A stretch of 64,000 nt of DNA from contig MVIG01000005.1 in the NCBI GenBank assembly GCA_002086835.1, positions 248,001 through 312,000 of the forward strand, given 5' to 3'. Below the pieces are notes generated by a model. That model was not told the DNA's origin. It made no database searches and worked only from the letters and a program-made list of their open reading frames with translations. The number at the start of each line of letters is the position of its first letter. The stretch's first letter is position 1. Positions 9,939 through 17,993 of the stretch are shown piece after piece. The position numbers were made by a program, and so were the translations under genes. The stretch comes from Mycolicibacterium porcinum (GTDB lineage Bacteria; Actinomycetota; Actinomycetes; Mycobacteriales; Mycobacteriaceae).

Positions 9939-10391
9939 CTACTCGGCGATCGCTGCCAGCCGATCAATCGAACCTTGGAGCTTGTCCGCTGTCGTCGCCC
10001 GTGCGCGCACCAGCCGCTTCTCATCCGTGAGCTGCGACCAGTCGTAGGTGTGGGTGACCAGGGTTCGGTTGTCGCCCAAGGGTTCCAGTTCCCAGCGCCA
10101 CAGGTGGCCGGGCGTTTCCTTCCCGACCTCGGACGGCCGCCACGCGATACGGCGGCCCTCTTCGAACTCCACGACGTGGTTCTCTCGATCGCCGCCCTGG
10201 CTGATCGTCATGACGAACACATCACCGGCCGCACGGACTCGCTGGCCCGGCCGAGCCTCGGCCAGATTCTCGTTCCCATCCCAGCGCGGCTGTTGGGACG
10301 GATCCGCGATCAGCTCGAAGATGACCTCGGCGGGAGCGGCGATCTCCCGACTGGCTGCGACGACCCTTGATGCTCCGGCCTTATCATCCAT
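9939..10391 (-). CDS. SRPBCC-family polyketide cyclase/START-like protein
   Basis: 150 aa from the ATG at 10391; two in-frame ATGs upstream (10403, 10409) would add a few residues. The sequence has the SRPBCC (polyketide_cyc2) pattern: SREIAAPAEVIFELIADPSQ near the N-terminus, a mid-region WELEP and a C-terminal amphipathic helix. These helix-grip proteins bind hydrophobic ligands; ligand and role are unknown. It stands alone, divergent from the membrane-protein gene at 10438, 46 bp away. Confidence 0.8.
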   Translation of the reverse strand: MDDKAGASRVVAASREIAAPAEVIFELIADPSQQPRWDGNENLAEARPGQRVRAAGDVFVMTISQGGDRENHVVEFEEGRRIAWRPSEVGKETPGHLWRWELEPLGDNRTLVTHTYDWSQLTDEKRLVRARATTADKLQGSIDRLAAIAE

Positions 10392-10437
10392 AGGCCAGAC
10401 CATACCCACACATCAGTGGGTGTAGACGAGGGGCGAG

Positions 10438-11160
10438 ATGGAAAATTTCAGCAGGCGATTGGGCATAACGCTCAACCTCATTCTCGCGGCGTTGTGTGCG
10501 ATCTGGGTCTTCGTCGCGATCAGGCACTTCGCGTTCATCACCGCCGTGATCGCGTTCGGACTTCTCCTCACCTGGCTGTTCGTGGTCGCGATGGTGTCGG
10601 CGTCGAAGAATGCCGTAATCCAAGCCGCGTTTGACGAATCGGGCACGCTGTTACGCCCGGACGTCCGGATCGAAGCCAATCTGCTGAGATGTCTCGGCGC
10701 CCTGGCGCTGTCCGGAGTCTCGATGTTCTTCGCATGGGTAACCGGCTGGCTCTACTTGCCACTGCCCGACGGAGTCTCCCAAGTCTTCCCCATCGCATTC
10801 GGCGTCACCGGCCTTGTCGCAGGCTGGTTTTGGTTCGTGTTCAAGCGGCAACGAGGATCCAGCTACCTGCTTCTGACACCCGAGGAATTCGAGTTTCCCA
10901 AGTTCGGTTCGTTGAACTCAGGGAGGTGGGACGACATTGCTGCAGTGACGGACGAGCTGCCCACCGAGGCGCGCTTCTGGACCCCCATGGTGATCACCAT
11001 GAACGACGGATCGATACTCGCGATGGACTCGCCCGGTAGCTACACCCCCAAGGGCACCGCCCTCATCGAACTGATGCGGTTCTACTGGCGCCACCCCGAC
11101 CAACGAGCCGAGTTCACGGACGGGCGCGCGTTGGACCGCCTTCAGCAGATGCGGGGGTAG
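10438..11160 (+). CDS. Hypothetical four-TM membrane protein
   Basis: 240 aa; the ATG follows an AG-rich ribosome site (gaggggcgag). Four hydrophobic segments lie at about residues 10-30, 33-53, 85-107 and 117-137, followed by a soluble C-terminal half with a PH-like feel (LTPEEFEFPKFGSLNSGRWDDI). I do not recognise the family. Base composition looks less GC-rich than the core genes around it, like the ESX pair that follows. Function unknown. Confidence 0.75.
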   Translation: MENFSRRLGITLNLILAALCAIWVFVAIRHFAFITAVIAFGLLLTWLFVVAMVSASKNAVIQAAFDESGTLLRPDVRIEANLLRCLGALALSGVSMFFAWVTGWLYLPLPDGVSQVFPIAFGVTGLVAGWFWFVFKRQRGSSYLLLTPEEFEFPKFGSLNSGRWDDIAAVTDELPTEARFWTPMVITMNDGSILAMDSPGSYTPKGTALIELMRFYWRHPDQRAEFTDGRALDRLQQMRG

Positions 11161-11300
11161 AGGACTCCATGCTGACCTTCTGACCTGCGCCGATGCCAGA
11201 CTATTTTGCGGGTTCAGCCCACCCGTTGCGGTGCTAATGTCATGTCAGCTAACACCACCAATCCGAGGCCGAGGCGCCTCACCTGTGAACGGAACACTGC

Positions 11301-12035
11301 ATGGGTCTCTTGAACGCGTACTACATGGACAGTAATTACGTTTACGGCATCGTCGACCATGCCAACGGAATGAAATCGAGCGTTCCATGGGCAATGGCCG
11401 GAATTGCCAGCGACTTCACAGGTTTGATGCAATCCGTGGCTTCCGTTGCCGGCGGAGCGAAAGTTGCGGCCGCAGCGGCTACGCCGGTCATCAACGGCGG
11501 CCTGATCATGTTGACCGTGGCGAGCAACACGCTCGGGTTCGGCAGGCCGGAAGACGGCGAACGATTCAACCGAGGCGCCCAGCACTTCTACAGCGCATAT
11601 CAACAGTTCAACAACGCTGCGCCACCGTCTGATTGGGAAGGCACCGCGTCGGAAGCCTACGGTGACCGCACTACCGAACAGCAAGACCGTGCGAGCAACA
11701 TGGCGAGCTACGACAGCGCTATTCAGAAGGTGCTCGCCAAGGAGGCCGGTCAGGTCGAAAGCGCACGGGACTTCGTGTCAAAGCGTCAAACGGCGCTCGC
11801 CCTGTGTATTCCACCGGCCATCGCTTTGAAAGCAGTGCCGGTCGCCGGGCCGGCATTATCGTTGGCTTTTGAGGCCGCCTCGGTAATGGCGACCGTTCCA
11901 TTTGCCATGGACCGAGTAGAGAACACCGTCTACGAAGCCAGTCAGAATGCCGGCGAGATCAGAAAGATTGCAGGCGATTACGACACGCTGGGTTCGTCCG
12001 CAGAAATCCCGGGCGGCGGATTCGGCTCCGCCTAA
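11301..12035 (+). CDS. EspA/EspE-like type VII secretion substrate (short form)
   Basis: 244 aa. An N-terminal helical region is followed by a hydrophobic Gly/Ala stretch (residues 45-80), then DWEGTASEAY with a WxG-type turn (Trp112, Gly114) and long helices, as in EspA/EspE ESX-1 substrates. Those proteins are about 390-400 aa, so this is a short version, close to the N-terminal helical unit. The EspC-like gene starts 40 bp downstream, reproducing the espA-espC (and espE-espF) layout. Predicted to be exported through an ESX system encoded elsewhere. No ESX core genes (EccA-E, MycP) are in the window. Confidence 0.7.
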   Translation: MGLLNAYYMDSNYVYGIVDHANGMKSSVPWAMAGIASDFTGLMQSVASVAGGAKVAAAAATPVINGGLIMLTVASNTLGFGRPEDGERFNRGAQHFYSAYQQFNNAAPPSDWEGTASEAYGDRTTEQQDRASNMASYDSAIQKVLAKEAGQVESARDFVSKRQTALALCIPPAIALKAVPVAGPALSLAFEAASVMATVPFAMDRVENTVYEASQNAGEIRKIAGDYDTLGSSAEIPGGGFGSA

Positions 12036-12075
12036 GATGTTTCGTCACCCCGCTCCACACAGATGAGGCACCGCA

Positions 12076-12393
12076 TTGACACAGCCAAAGTTGACGGTAT
12101 CCGGCGAGATTCGCGCCAAGGGCGACGTCCAGCAGCAAGCCGCGGACATTATCGAGAAGGCCAAATCCGCCCCAGACGGGGCCTCGGCGCATGTCTTCCA
12201 AACCCACGGTCTCGTGTGCTCGGCCACCGCGATGGCGCTGAGGTCCGCAGAAACTTCACGCCGCAACGCAGCCGAAAAGATGCACGAAATCTCGACTGAC
12301 CTCTCCGTCAAACTGAGAACGGCAGCCACCGACTACGACAAGACCGATCAGCAAGAGGGTGGCAATCTCGACGGCCAGATGCACCCGCGCTGA
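12076..12393 (+). CDS. EspC-like ESX secretion-associated protein (DUF2580)
   Basis: 105 aa, about the size of EspC and EspF (103 aa). It begins at a TTG preceded by a weak ribosome site (gatgagg). The family start LTVSGEIRAKGDVQQQAADI is clear, and the C-terminal YxxxD secretion signal is present as YDKTD (Tyr87, Asp91). EspC-type proteins are exported by ESX-1-type machines together with their EspA-type partner. Placement directly after the EspA-like gene supports a co-secreted pair. Confidence 0.8.
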   Translation: MTQPKLTVSGEIRAKGDVQQQAADIIEKAKSAPDGASAHVFQTHGLVCSATAMALRSAETSRRNAAEKMHEISTDLSVKLRTAATDYDKTDQQEGGNLDGQMHPR

Positions 12394-12402
12394 TCCGATT
12401 CC

Positions 12403-12984
12403 TCAGTTCGTCAACAACTTCCGGATCGCGTCGGCCAGATCCTCCTCCATCCACGCCGGGAGCTCGGCGGCGTTGGCGTGGCGGCGCACCATGGCATAGG
12501 GCAGGTCAACGACGGCCCGTGACATCGCGTCCATAGTGCGGGCATCGTCATCACCGAAGATCCCCCGGGCCAGTTCGCGGAGCCGCTCGATCAGCGGGGC
12601 GTTCATCGCCGCCAGCGTCGCGGTGAACTCCGCGTCGGGGGCGCCGTCGAGCAGGTCGCTGGGCCGGATGGTCAACAGCAGGCGGGCATCCTCGGGAACC
12701 GAACGCGCGAAGTCCACGGCAGCGACACCCATCGCGACCGCCGCCTCCACGACGCCATCCCCGGTCGCCGCCATCGCGCGGGATTGAAACCGCTCGAGCG
12801 CCCGAAGCCAGGCCGCCGTCAGCACCCCGTTGCGATTGCCGAACCGGTGATACAGCGTGCCGGCCGGAGCCCCGCTGGCCTTGGCAATCGCCGCAACGCT
12901 TGCCGCCCTGGGCCCTTCGGCGAGCACCAACGCTCGCGTCGCATCCAAAATCGCGTCGGTCTCATGCTTCCGCGGAGGCGCCAT
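12403..12984 (-). CDS. TetR-family transcriptional regulator
   Basis: 193 aa. The N-terminal TetR HTH spans about residues 8-55, with SVAAIAKASGAPAGTLYHRF as the recognition region. The C-terminal ligand domain is variable. Transcribed divergently from two SRPBCC genes with only 21 bp between the two start codons, so it very likely controls those genes and itself from one short shared operator. Its 3' end is 9 bp from the end of the convergent EspC-like gene. Confidence 0.88.
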   Translation of the reverse strand: MAPPRKHETDAILDATRALVLAEGPRAASVAAIAKASGAPAGTLYHRFGNRNGVLTAAWLRALERFQSRAMAATGDGVVEAAVAMGVAAVDFARSVPEDARLLLTIRPSDLLDGAPDAEFTATLAAMNAPLIERLRELARGIFGDDDARTMDAMSRAVVDLPYAMVRRHANAAELPAWMEEDLADAIRKLLTN

Positions 12985-13005
12985 GATCTAGTACAGTCCT
13001 TCTAT

Positions 13006-13395
13006 ATGGAACGTTTACCCTATATCGATGAGCATGCCATAACCGTCGACGCCGACGCTGCCACGACATGGGCTGCCGTCCTGCGCACGATGTGCGGCAA
13101 CCCCTCAGAACCGCGCGCCCCGTTCGGATTCGCGATCGGCGAGTGCACTCCGCGCCAACGCCTGGTCCTCAAGGGCCGCCACCCCTTCTCGATCTACGAG
13201 TGGGTCTTCGAGCTGGACGATCTGGGCCCGCACCGCACCCGGGTGCGATCACAAACCTGGGCAGCCTTCCCCGGTATGCACGGCACGATCTACCGCGCCC
13301 TGGTGATCGGCTCGGGCGGCCATAAGGTGGCGGTGCGACAGGTACTGAAACGCATTGCGGGACAACTCCGCCCGCGTCCGGATGTGCTGGCGTGA
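13006..13395 (+). CDS. SRPBCC-like protein (DUF2867-type)
   Basis: 129 aa from the ATG at 13006. The sequence resembles helix-grip (SRPBCC) proteins: ITVDADAATTWAAVLR at the N-terminus, FGFAIGECTPRQRLVLKGRH in the middle and a C-terminal helix. No ribosome site is visible before the ATG, and the gap to the divergent TetR start is 21 bp, which suggests a leaderless mRNA. Its stop overlaps the GTG start of the next gene (GTGA). Ligand and function unknown. Confidence 0.75.
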   Translation: MERLPYIDEHAITVDADAATTWAAVLRTMCGNPSEPRAPFGFAIGECTPRQRLVLKGRHPFSIYEWVFELDDLGPHRTRVRSQTWAAFPGMHGTIYRALVIGSGGHKVAVRQVLKRIAGQLRPRPDVLA

Positions 13396-13886
13396 TCCTG
13401 AATTGGGGAGCCACCAGCGGGGAGCGCACGGCACGCATGCCGTGCGACGCCCTGAGCCCGAGCACAGCGGTGTCGGCGGACCGGGCGATCAGCGTCGACG
13501 CGCCACGCCCGACCGTGTTCGGCTGGCTCTGCCAACTGCGTGTCGCGCCCTACAGTTACGACCTGCTCGACAACTTCGGCCGGCGCAGCCCGCGCACCCG
13601 CAACCCCGAGCTGGTCCAGCTCCACACCGGCCAACGCTTCATGCAGATCTTCACCCTGCACTCGTTCGTCGAGGACGAGCACATCACGCTGCAGTCCGGG
13701 AAGGTCGCGGTCACCTACGCCGTGCGCGATGAAGCCGGGGGCACCCGACTGCACGCGCGGGTTCGCTTCGGTGGACCACGACTCATCGGGTGGGCGATGG
13801 CCGCCGGTGACGTGGTGATGATGCGAAAACAGCTGATCACCCTGCGCGACCTCGCCGAACAGGAGGCGGCCCGAACTATATCTTGA
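13392..13886 (+). CDS. SRPBCC-like protein, second of pair
   Basis: 164 aa from a GTG overlapping the preceding stop. Seen: ISVDAPRPTVFGWLCQLRVA and PYSYDLLDNFGRRSPR, then HVRF-like strands and a long C-terminal helix, consistent with an SRPBCC/START-like fold; homologues are usually annotated only as hypothetical. Forms a two-gene unit with the gene upstream, both under the divergent TetR regulator. The pair may act on, or bind, a common hydrophobic compound (inference). Confidence 0.7.
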   Translation: MILNWGATSGERTARMPCDALSPSTAVSADRAISVDAPRPTVFGWLCQLRVAPYSYDLLDNFGRRSPRTRNPELVQLHTGQRFMQIFTLHSFVEDEHITLQSGKVAVTYAVRDEAGGTRLHARVRFGGPRLIGWAMAAGDVVMMRKQLITLRDLAEQEAARTIS

Positions 13887-13946
13887 CGCTGACAAGTTCT
13901 AGTGGAATAGTTCAACTTGTCACTGACTAGATTCACGGGAGTTGAG

Positions 13947-14396
13947 ATGGCCGACACCGCCCTACACACCGTTGAAACCACCCGCGCCGGGGACCGGGAG
14001 CGCGAACGCACCGCCGACGACCTCGGCCAGGCCCTCACCCAGGGCTACCTGACCATGGCCGAATACGAGGGGCGGCTGCAGTCGACCTTCCAGGCGCAGA
14101 CCGCCACCGAGCTGCGTGCGCTCGTCGCCGACCTGCCCGTCAACCACCTCCGGCGTCACGACCCCCGGCGTCGCGCCGCCCAACAGCGGGCCGCCCGGTT
14201 GAGCGTCAGGATCCATCTGGCCGCCTACCTCGCCGGCTCACTCCTGATGCTCGGCATCTGGCTGGCCGGCGGACTCGGCGGGGGCGGTTGGTACTTCTGG
14301 CCGGTCTGGCCGATCATGGGCTGGGGCATCGGCGTTGTGTCACATGCCATTCCGATCTGGGCTCACGGTTCGATGAGCCCGGCACGGATTGCGTAG
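13947..14396 (+). CDS. DUF1707 and 2TM domain protein
   Basis: 149 aa; the ATG at 13947 follows gggagttgag. An N-terminal DUF1707 domain (ERERTADDLGQALTQGYLTM, EYEGRLQSTFQA) is followed by a 2TM domain with two hydrophobic segments at about residues 93-112 and 118-138, ending in a short tail. DUF1707 proteins are common actinobacterial membrane proteins of unknown role. Its 3' end overlaps the convergent response-regulator gene by 34 bp. Confidence 0.85.
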   Translation: MADTALHTVETTRAGDRERERTADDLGQALTQGYLTMAEYEGRLQSTFQAQTATELRALVADLPVNHLRRHDPRRRAAQQRAARLSVRIHLAAYLAGSLLMLGIWLAGGLGGGGWYFWPVWPIMGWGIGVVSHAIPIWAHGSMSPARIA

Positions 14397-15010
14397 CGCG
14401 TCAGCGCCAGCCGGTCCCGCAGGCCGAGCTTGGACAGGATGTTGGTTCGGTGCCGATCCACGGTCTTGGCGCTGATGGTCAGCGTCGCGGCGATCTCTCG
14501 GGTCGAGTAGCCCTCGGCGATCAGTTTCAGCACCTCTTCCTCCCGTGGCGTGAGGATGGTGTCCGGCAACTCCCCGCCCTGCCGTGACCGGTGCAGATAG
14601 TCGCGGATCAGTGCCGTCACCGCTCCGGCGTACAGGAACGGCTCGCCGCGCATGGTCGCCCGGCAGGCCTCCAGCAGATCGCGGTCGGCCACCGACTTCA
14701 GCACATACCCCGACGCGCCGGCCTTGAGCGCCTCGAAAAAGTACTGCTCGTTGTCGTACATCGACAGGATCAGGATCCGCACGGTCGGATGGGTCCGGTT
14801 GATCTCCCTGGCGGCCTGCAGCCCGGTCATCCGCGGCATCGCGATGTCGAGGATCGCCAGGTCCACCGGCGTCGTATCGAGGGCGCTCAGCGCCTCGTAC
14901 CCGTCGGCGGCCTCGGCCACCACCTGCAGATCGGATTCGGCGTCGATGATCATCCGCAGCCCGCTGCGGACCAGCGCGTGATCATCGGCGAGCAGGACCC
15001 GGGCGGGCAT
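14363..15010 (-). CDS. NarL/LuxR-type response regulator
   Basis: 215 aa. Receiver domain: acidic pair Asp9-Asp10, phospho-acceptor Asp55 (LAILDIAMPRMTG). The LuxR-type HTH lies in the last third (LTPREEEVLKLIAEGYSTRE, then KTVDRHRTNILSKLGLRDR). Its ATG at 15010 overlaps the stop of the histidine kinase gene by one base (TGATG), so the two form a two-component pair. The signal and regulon cannot be read from the sequence. Confidence 0.93.
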   Translation of the reverse strand: MPARVLLADDHALVRSGLRMIIDAESDLQVVAEAADGYEALSALDTTPVDLAILDIAMPRMTGLQAAREINRTHPTVRILILSMYDNEQYFFEALKAGASGYVLKSVADRDLLEACRATMRGEPFLYAGAVTALIRDYLHRSRQGGELPDTILTPREEEVLKLIAEGYSTREIAATLTISAKTVDRHRTNILSKLGLRDRLALTRYAIRAGLIEP

Positions 15011-15978
15011 CAGGCGCCCCGCACCGGAATGACCAGCCGCACTTCGGTGCCGCCGTCCTGCGGTGAGCTGATCGTCAGGGCCGCGTTCACCAGCAGGGCG
15101 CGCTCGCGCATTCCGTTGATCCCCGCGCCTTCGGCGGCAACGCCACCATGCCCGTCATCGGCGATCCGAAGCGTCAATTCCGTTGCACCCGTGTGCAGAT
15201 CGAGCCACACCTTGCTCGCCCCGGAATGTCGCGCCACGTTTGTCAGACTCTCCTGGGCGATCCGGTAGCACACCAGCTCGATGTCCGGTTTCAGTCGGTC
15301 CGATTGCGGTGCAATGTGTTTGACCACCGCGATACCGGATGCCTGGGCGAAGTCGTTGCACAGTGCGTTGAGTGCGCTGTGCAACCCGAGGTCCTCCAGC
15401 GCATCCGGACGCAGTCGGCGGGCGATGTCGCGTACCTCGTCGAGACTGGATCTCACGATCTCCTGGGCGTCCGCGAGTTCGGCATGGATCGACTCCGGGG
15501 ACCGATCGACCGCCCGCTTGAGCGTGAGCAGCGCGACGGTGAGCGTCTGGCCGATCTCGTCGTGCAATTCCCGTGCGATGCGCTGACGTTCGTTCTCCTG
15601 CGCCGCCAGCGCCGACGCGCTCGCGGTGGTCCGTTCGGTCTCCAGCCGATCGAGCATGGCGTTGAACGACTCGATCAGGTGCTGCAGGTCGCCGCTGCCA
15701 CGATCGTCGACGCGGTCACTGCGCTTGGGCGGATCGACTCGCCGCATTGACGCGGCGAGCCGATCCAGTGGGGCAAGACTCGACTTCAGCAGTAGCGCGT
15801 TGGCCGCCAGGATAATCGCCAGACCTATGACCAAAACTGGGATTTCGGTGAGCTTTATCCGTGAAGACACCGAGGCCGGTGACAGCGCGAGGATCAGGGT
15901 GCCCAGCGTGAAGATCAACCCGTTGATCAGGAACACCCGACGGAACAACGCGGCCGCCGGGGTGCGCGCCGGTTTCAC
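15010..15978 (-). CDS. NarL-type sensor histidine kinase (HisKA_3)
   Basis: About 322 aa from the GTG at 15978; an in-frame GTG at 16026 would add 16 residues, and neither has a strong ribosome site. Two membrane segments (about residues 15-35 and 45-65) flank a very short external loop. A HAMP-like linker, the HisKA_3 phospho-histidine box ([14 protein letters not shown], His139) and an HATPase_c domain ([20 protein letters not shown]) follow. The near absence of an extracytoplasmic domain suggests sensing in or at the membrane. Cognate regulator is encoded immediately downstream. Confidence 0.9.
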   Translation of the reverse strand: MKPARTPAAALFRRVFLINGLIFTLGTLILALSPASVSSRIKLTEIPVLVIGLAIILAANALLLKSSLAPLDRLAASMRRVDPPKRSDRVDDRGSGDLQHLIESFNAMLDRLETERTTASASALAAQENERQRIARELHDEIGQTLTVALLTLKRAVDRSPESIHAELADAQEIVRSSLDEVRDIARRLRPDALEDLGLHSALNALCNDFAQASGIAVVKHIAPQSDRLKPDIELVCYRIAQESLTNVARHSGASKVWLDLHTGATELTLRIADDGHGGVAAEGAGINGMRERALLVNAALTISSPQDGGTEVRLVIPVRGA

Positions 15979-16134
15979 CTCACCAGCGTGACCTGCGAGG
16001 CGTGCTCTTGTCCATACAGGCAGCACCCCCCGCGGAATGGGTGTCAGCCCCGATGGTCACCGTCCTGCGGGTCACCCACACTGGCAGCCACCGCCGGAGC
16101 CGAGCCGTCCCGAATTGATCGGAGAACGAGGACG

Positions 16135-16623
16135 ATGACACTAGCGACGCATTGGAACGAGCTCATGCAGGCACACGAAATCGCGGCCCACCTGCCGACC
16201 GTGCGGATCGACGACCCTGTCTCGAAGGCTGTCCAGCTGATGGTGGTCAACCGGCTTCCCGGCCTGGTGGTGGTCGATGACGACGACCGTCCGGTGGCGG
16301 TACTGCCGGGCACTCAGGTGCTGCGCTTGGCGATTCCCGAGTCCTACCAAGACGATCCGGCGTTGGTCCGCACCGTCGACGAGATTCACGCCGATCTGTT
16401 CTGGCACGGCCCGGGCAGACTCACCGTCGGTGACTGTCTGCCGGGACCGGCGACCAAGCCGGCGACCGTGACGCCCGACGCGACGCTGTTGGAGATCGCC
16501 ACCGTGATGGCCAACAAGCGCAGCCCGCTGATCGCCGTCGTCGACCGAAGCGGACGGCTCACCGGGGCAGTCACCCTCGAACGGTTACTGACCAGCCTCG
16601 CGGTCGCCGGGCCCGGCGACTGA
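16135..16623 (+). CDS. CBS-domain protein
   Basis: 162 aa; the ATG at 16135 follows ggagaacgagg. Two CBS motifs are visible (about residues 10-70 and 95-155), with [20 protein letters not shown] and [23 protein letters not shown] pairs bind adenosine nucleotides and often regulate transporters or enzymes. The permease gene begins 12 bp downstream, so this may be a soluble regulatory subunit of that transporter (inference). Confidence 0.85.
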   Translation: MTLATHWNELMQAHEIAAHLPTVRIDDPVSKAVQLMVVNRLPGLVVVDDDDRPVAVLPGTQVLRLAIPESYQDDPALVRTVDEIHADLFWHGPGRLTVGDCLPGPATKPATVTPDATLLEIATVMANKRSPLIAVVDRSGRLTGAVTLERLLTSLAVAGPGD

Positions 16624-16635
16624 TCCCCTCAGCTT

Positions 16636-17922
16636 GTGCTGGCTCCGGTCCTGGCGCTGACGATCTTCGTCGTCGCCTTCTGGTTCATCGCCACCGAGCG
16701 AGCCGACAAGGTCAAGACCGTCCTGGTCGCCGCCGGCCTGATGGCCCTGCTCGGGTTGATCCCCGGCGCCGAGGTGTTCCACTCGGAACACCAGGGCATC
16801 GACTGGAACGTCATCTTCCTGTTGCTCGGGATGATGGTGATCGTCGGCGTCATCAAACAGACCGGGCTTTTCGACTTTCTCGCGATCTGGGCCGCCAAAC
16901 GCTCGCGCGGCAATCCGTTCCGGCTGATGGTCATGCTCATGGCGATCACCGCGTTCGCGTCGCCGGTACTCGACAACGTGACCATCATCCTGCTGATCGC
17001 CCCGGTGACCCTGGTGATCTGCGACCGGCTGCGGATCCCGCCTCAGCCCTATCTCATCGCCGAGGTGCTGGCCTCCAACATCGGCGGCGCCGCGACCCTG
17101 ATCGGCGATCCGCCGAACATCATCATCGGCAGCCGCGCCGGCCTGACCTTCAACGACTTCCTGATCCATATGGCGCCGATCGTGGTCATCATCTTCGCGC
17201 TGTTCGTCGTGTTCACCCGGGTGCTGTTCCGTTCCGACCTGCGGGCCGACAAGGTGTACATCGACGAGGTGATGGCCCTGCAGGAACGCCGCGCGATCAA
17301 GGACAAGCGCCTGCTGCTCCGCTCCCTTCTGGTGCTCAACGTGGTGATCGTCGGGTTCGCGCTGCATTCGGTGTTGCACGTGGCGCCGTCGATCGTCGCG
17401 CTGCTTGGCGCCGGCGCGATGCTGCTGGTGACCGACATCGATGTAGCCGAGGTGCTGCCGGAGGTCGAGTGGCCGACCCTGGTGTTCTTCATGGGTCTGT
17501 TCGTCATGGTCGCCGGGTTGGTCCACACGGGCGTCATCGGAGCGCTCGGGTCGGTGGCCGAATCGGCGTTCGGCGACAACTGGTTCGGGGCGGCGACGGC
17601 CCTGCTGTTCGGTTCGGCAATCGTCGGCGCATTCGTCGACAACATTCCCTACACCGCGACGATGACGCCGGTGGTGGAGGACATGGTGGCCCAGACCCCG
17701 GAGGCGCAGACGGGCCAGACGCTGTGGTGGGCGTTCGCGCTCGGTGCCTGTTTCAGCGGCAACGGCACCGCCATCGCGGCCAGTGCGAACGTGGTGGCCA
17801 TCGGCATCGCCAAGCGGGCCGGGCATCCGATCAGCTTCTGGCGGTTCACCCGCTACGGCCTCGTGGTCACCGCACTCAGTACCCTGCTGGCCTGGGTGTA
17901 CGTCTGGCTGCGGTACTTCTGA
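16636..17922 (+). CDS. ArsB/NhaD-type ion permease (IT superfamily)
   Basis: 428 aa from a GTG at 16636, about 11 membrane helices. Seen: SPVLDNVTIILLIAP, SNIGGAATLIGDPPNIIIGS and GAFVDNIPYTATMTP in the two halves, the paired Asp-Asn motifs of the ArsB/NhaD/CitM superfamily. Sequence is closest in feel to the mycobacterial ArsA/ArsB1 proteins (Rv2684/Rv2685 type). Substrate could be arsenite, Na+/H+ or a carboxylate; no arsenic genes (arsR, arsC) are adjacent. Likely an operon with the CBS gene. It ends 11 bp before a 60-bp palindrome. Confidence 0.85.
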   Translation: MLAPVLALTIFVVAFWFIATERADKVKTVLVAAGLMALLGLIPGAEVFHSEHQGIDWNVIFLLLGMMVIVGVIKQTGLFDFLAIWAAKRSRGNPFRLMVMLMAITAFASPVLDNVTIILLIAPVTLVICDRLRIPPQPYLIAEVLASNIGGAATLIGDPPNIIIGSRAGLTFNDFLIHMAPIVVIIFALFVVFTRVLFRSDLRADKVYIDEVMALQERRAIKDKRLLLRSLLVLNVVIVGFALHSVLHVAPSIVALLGAGAMLLVTDIDVAEVLPEVEWPTLVFFMGLFVMVAGLVHTGVIGALGSVAESAFGDNWFGAATALLFGSAIVGAFVDNIPYTATMTPVVEDMVAQTPEAQTGQTLWWAFALGACFSGNGTAIAASANVVAIGIAKRAGHPISFWRFTRYGLVVTALSTLLAWVYVWLRYF

Positions 17923-17933
17923 GGCACGCTTTC

Positions 17934-17993
17934 GCCGAGACTGTAATGAGGGACGCCATCACGCCGATTTCTGTCCCTCAGTACAGTCTCGGC
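17934..17993. repeat. 60-bp palindromic repeat, copy 1
   Basis: Two 21-nt arms (17934-17954 and 17973-17993) pair with one mismatch around an 18-nt loop; adding the C/G pair at 17933/17994 extends the stem to 22. Matches copy 2 (18861-18920) at 57 of 60 positions. Starts 11 bp after the permease stop. The 3' end of the AbiEi/DUF559-type gene lies inside it, with the TGA in the loop. It could act as a bidirectional terminator for the convergent genes. Confidence 0.95.

Noticed and set aside
16585..17826. 413-codon open frame on the - strand under the permease gene
   Set aside because: Very rich in Asp/His/Gln/Arg with no family pattern; the + strand has a complete membrane transporter.
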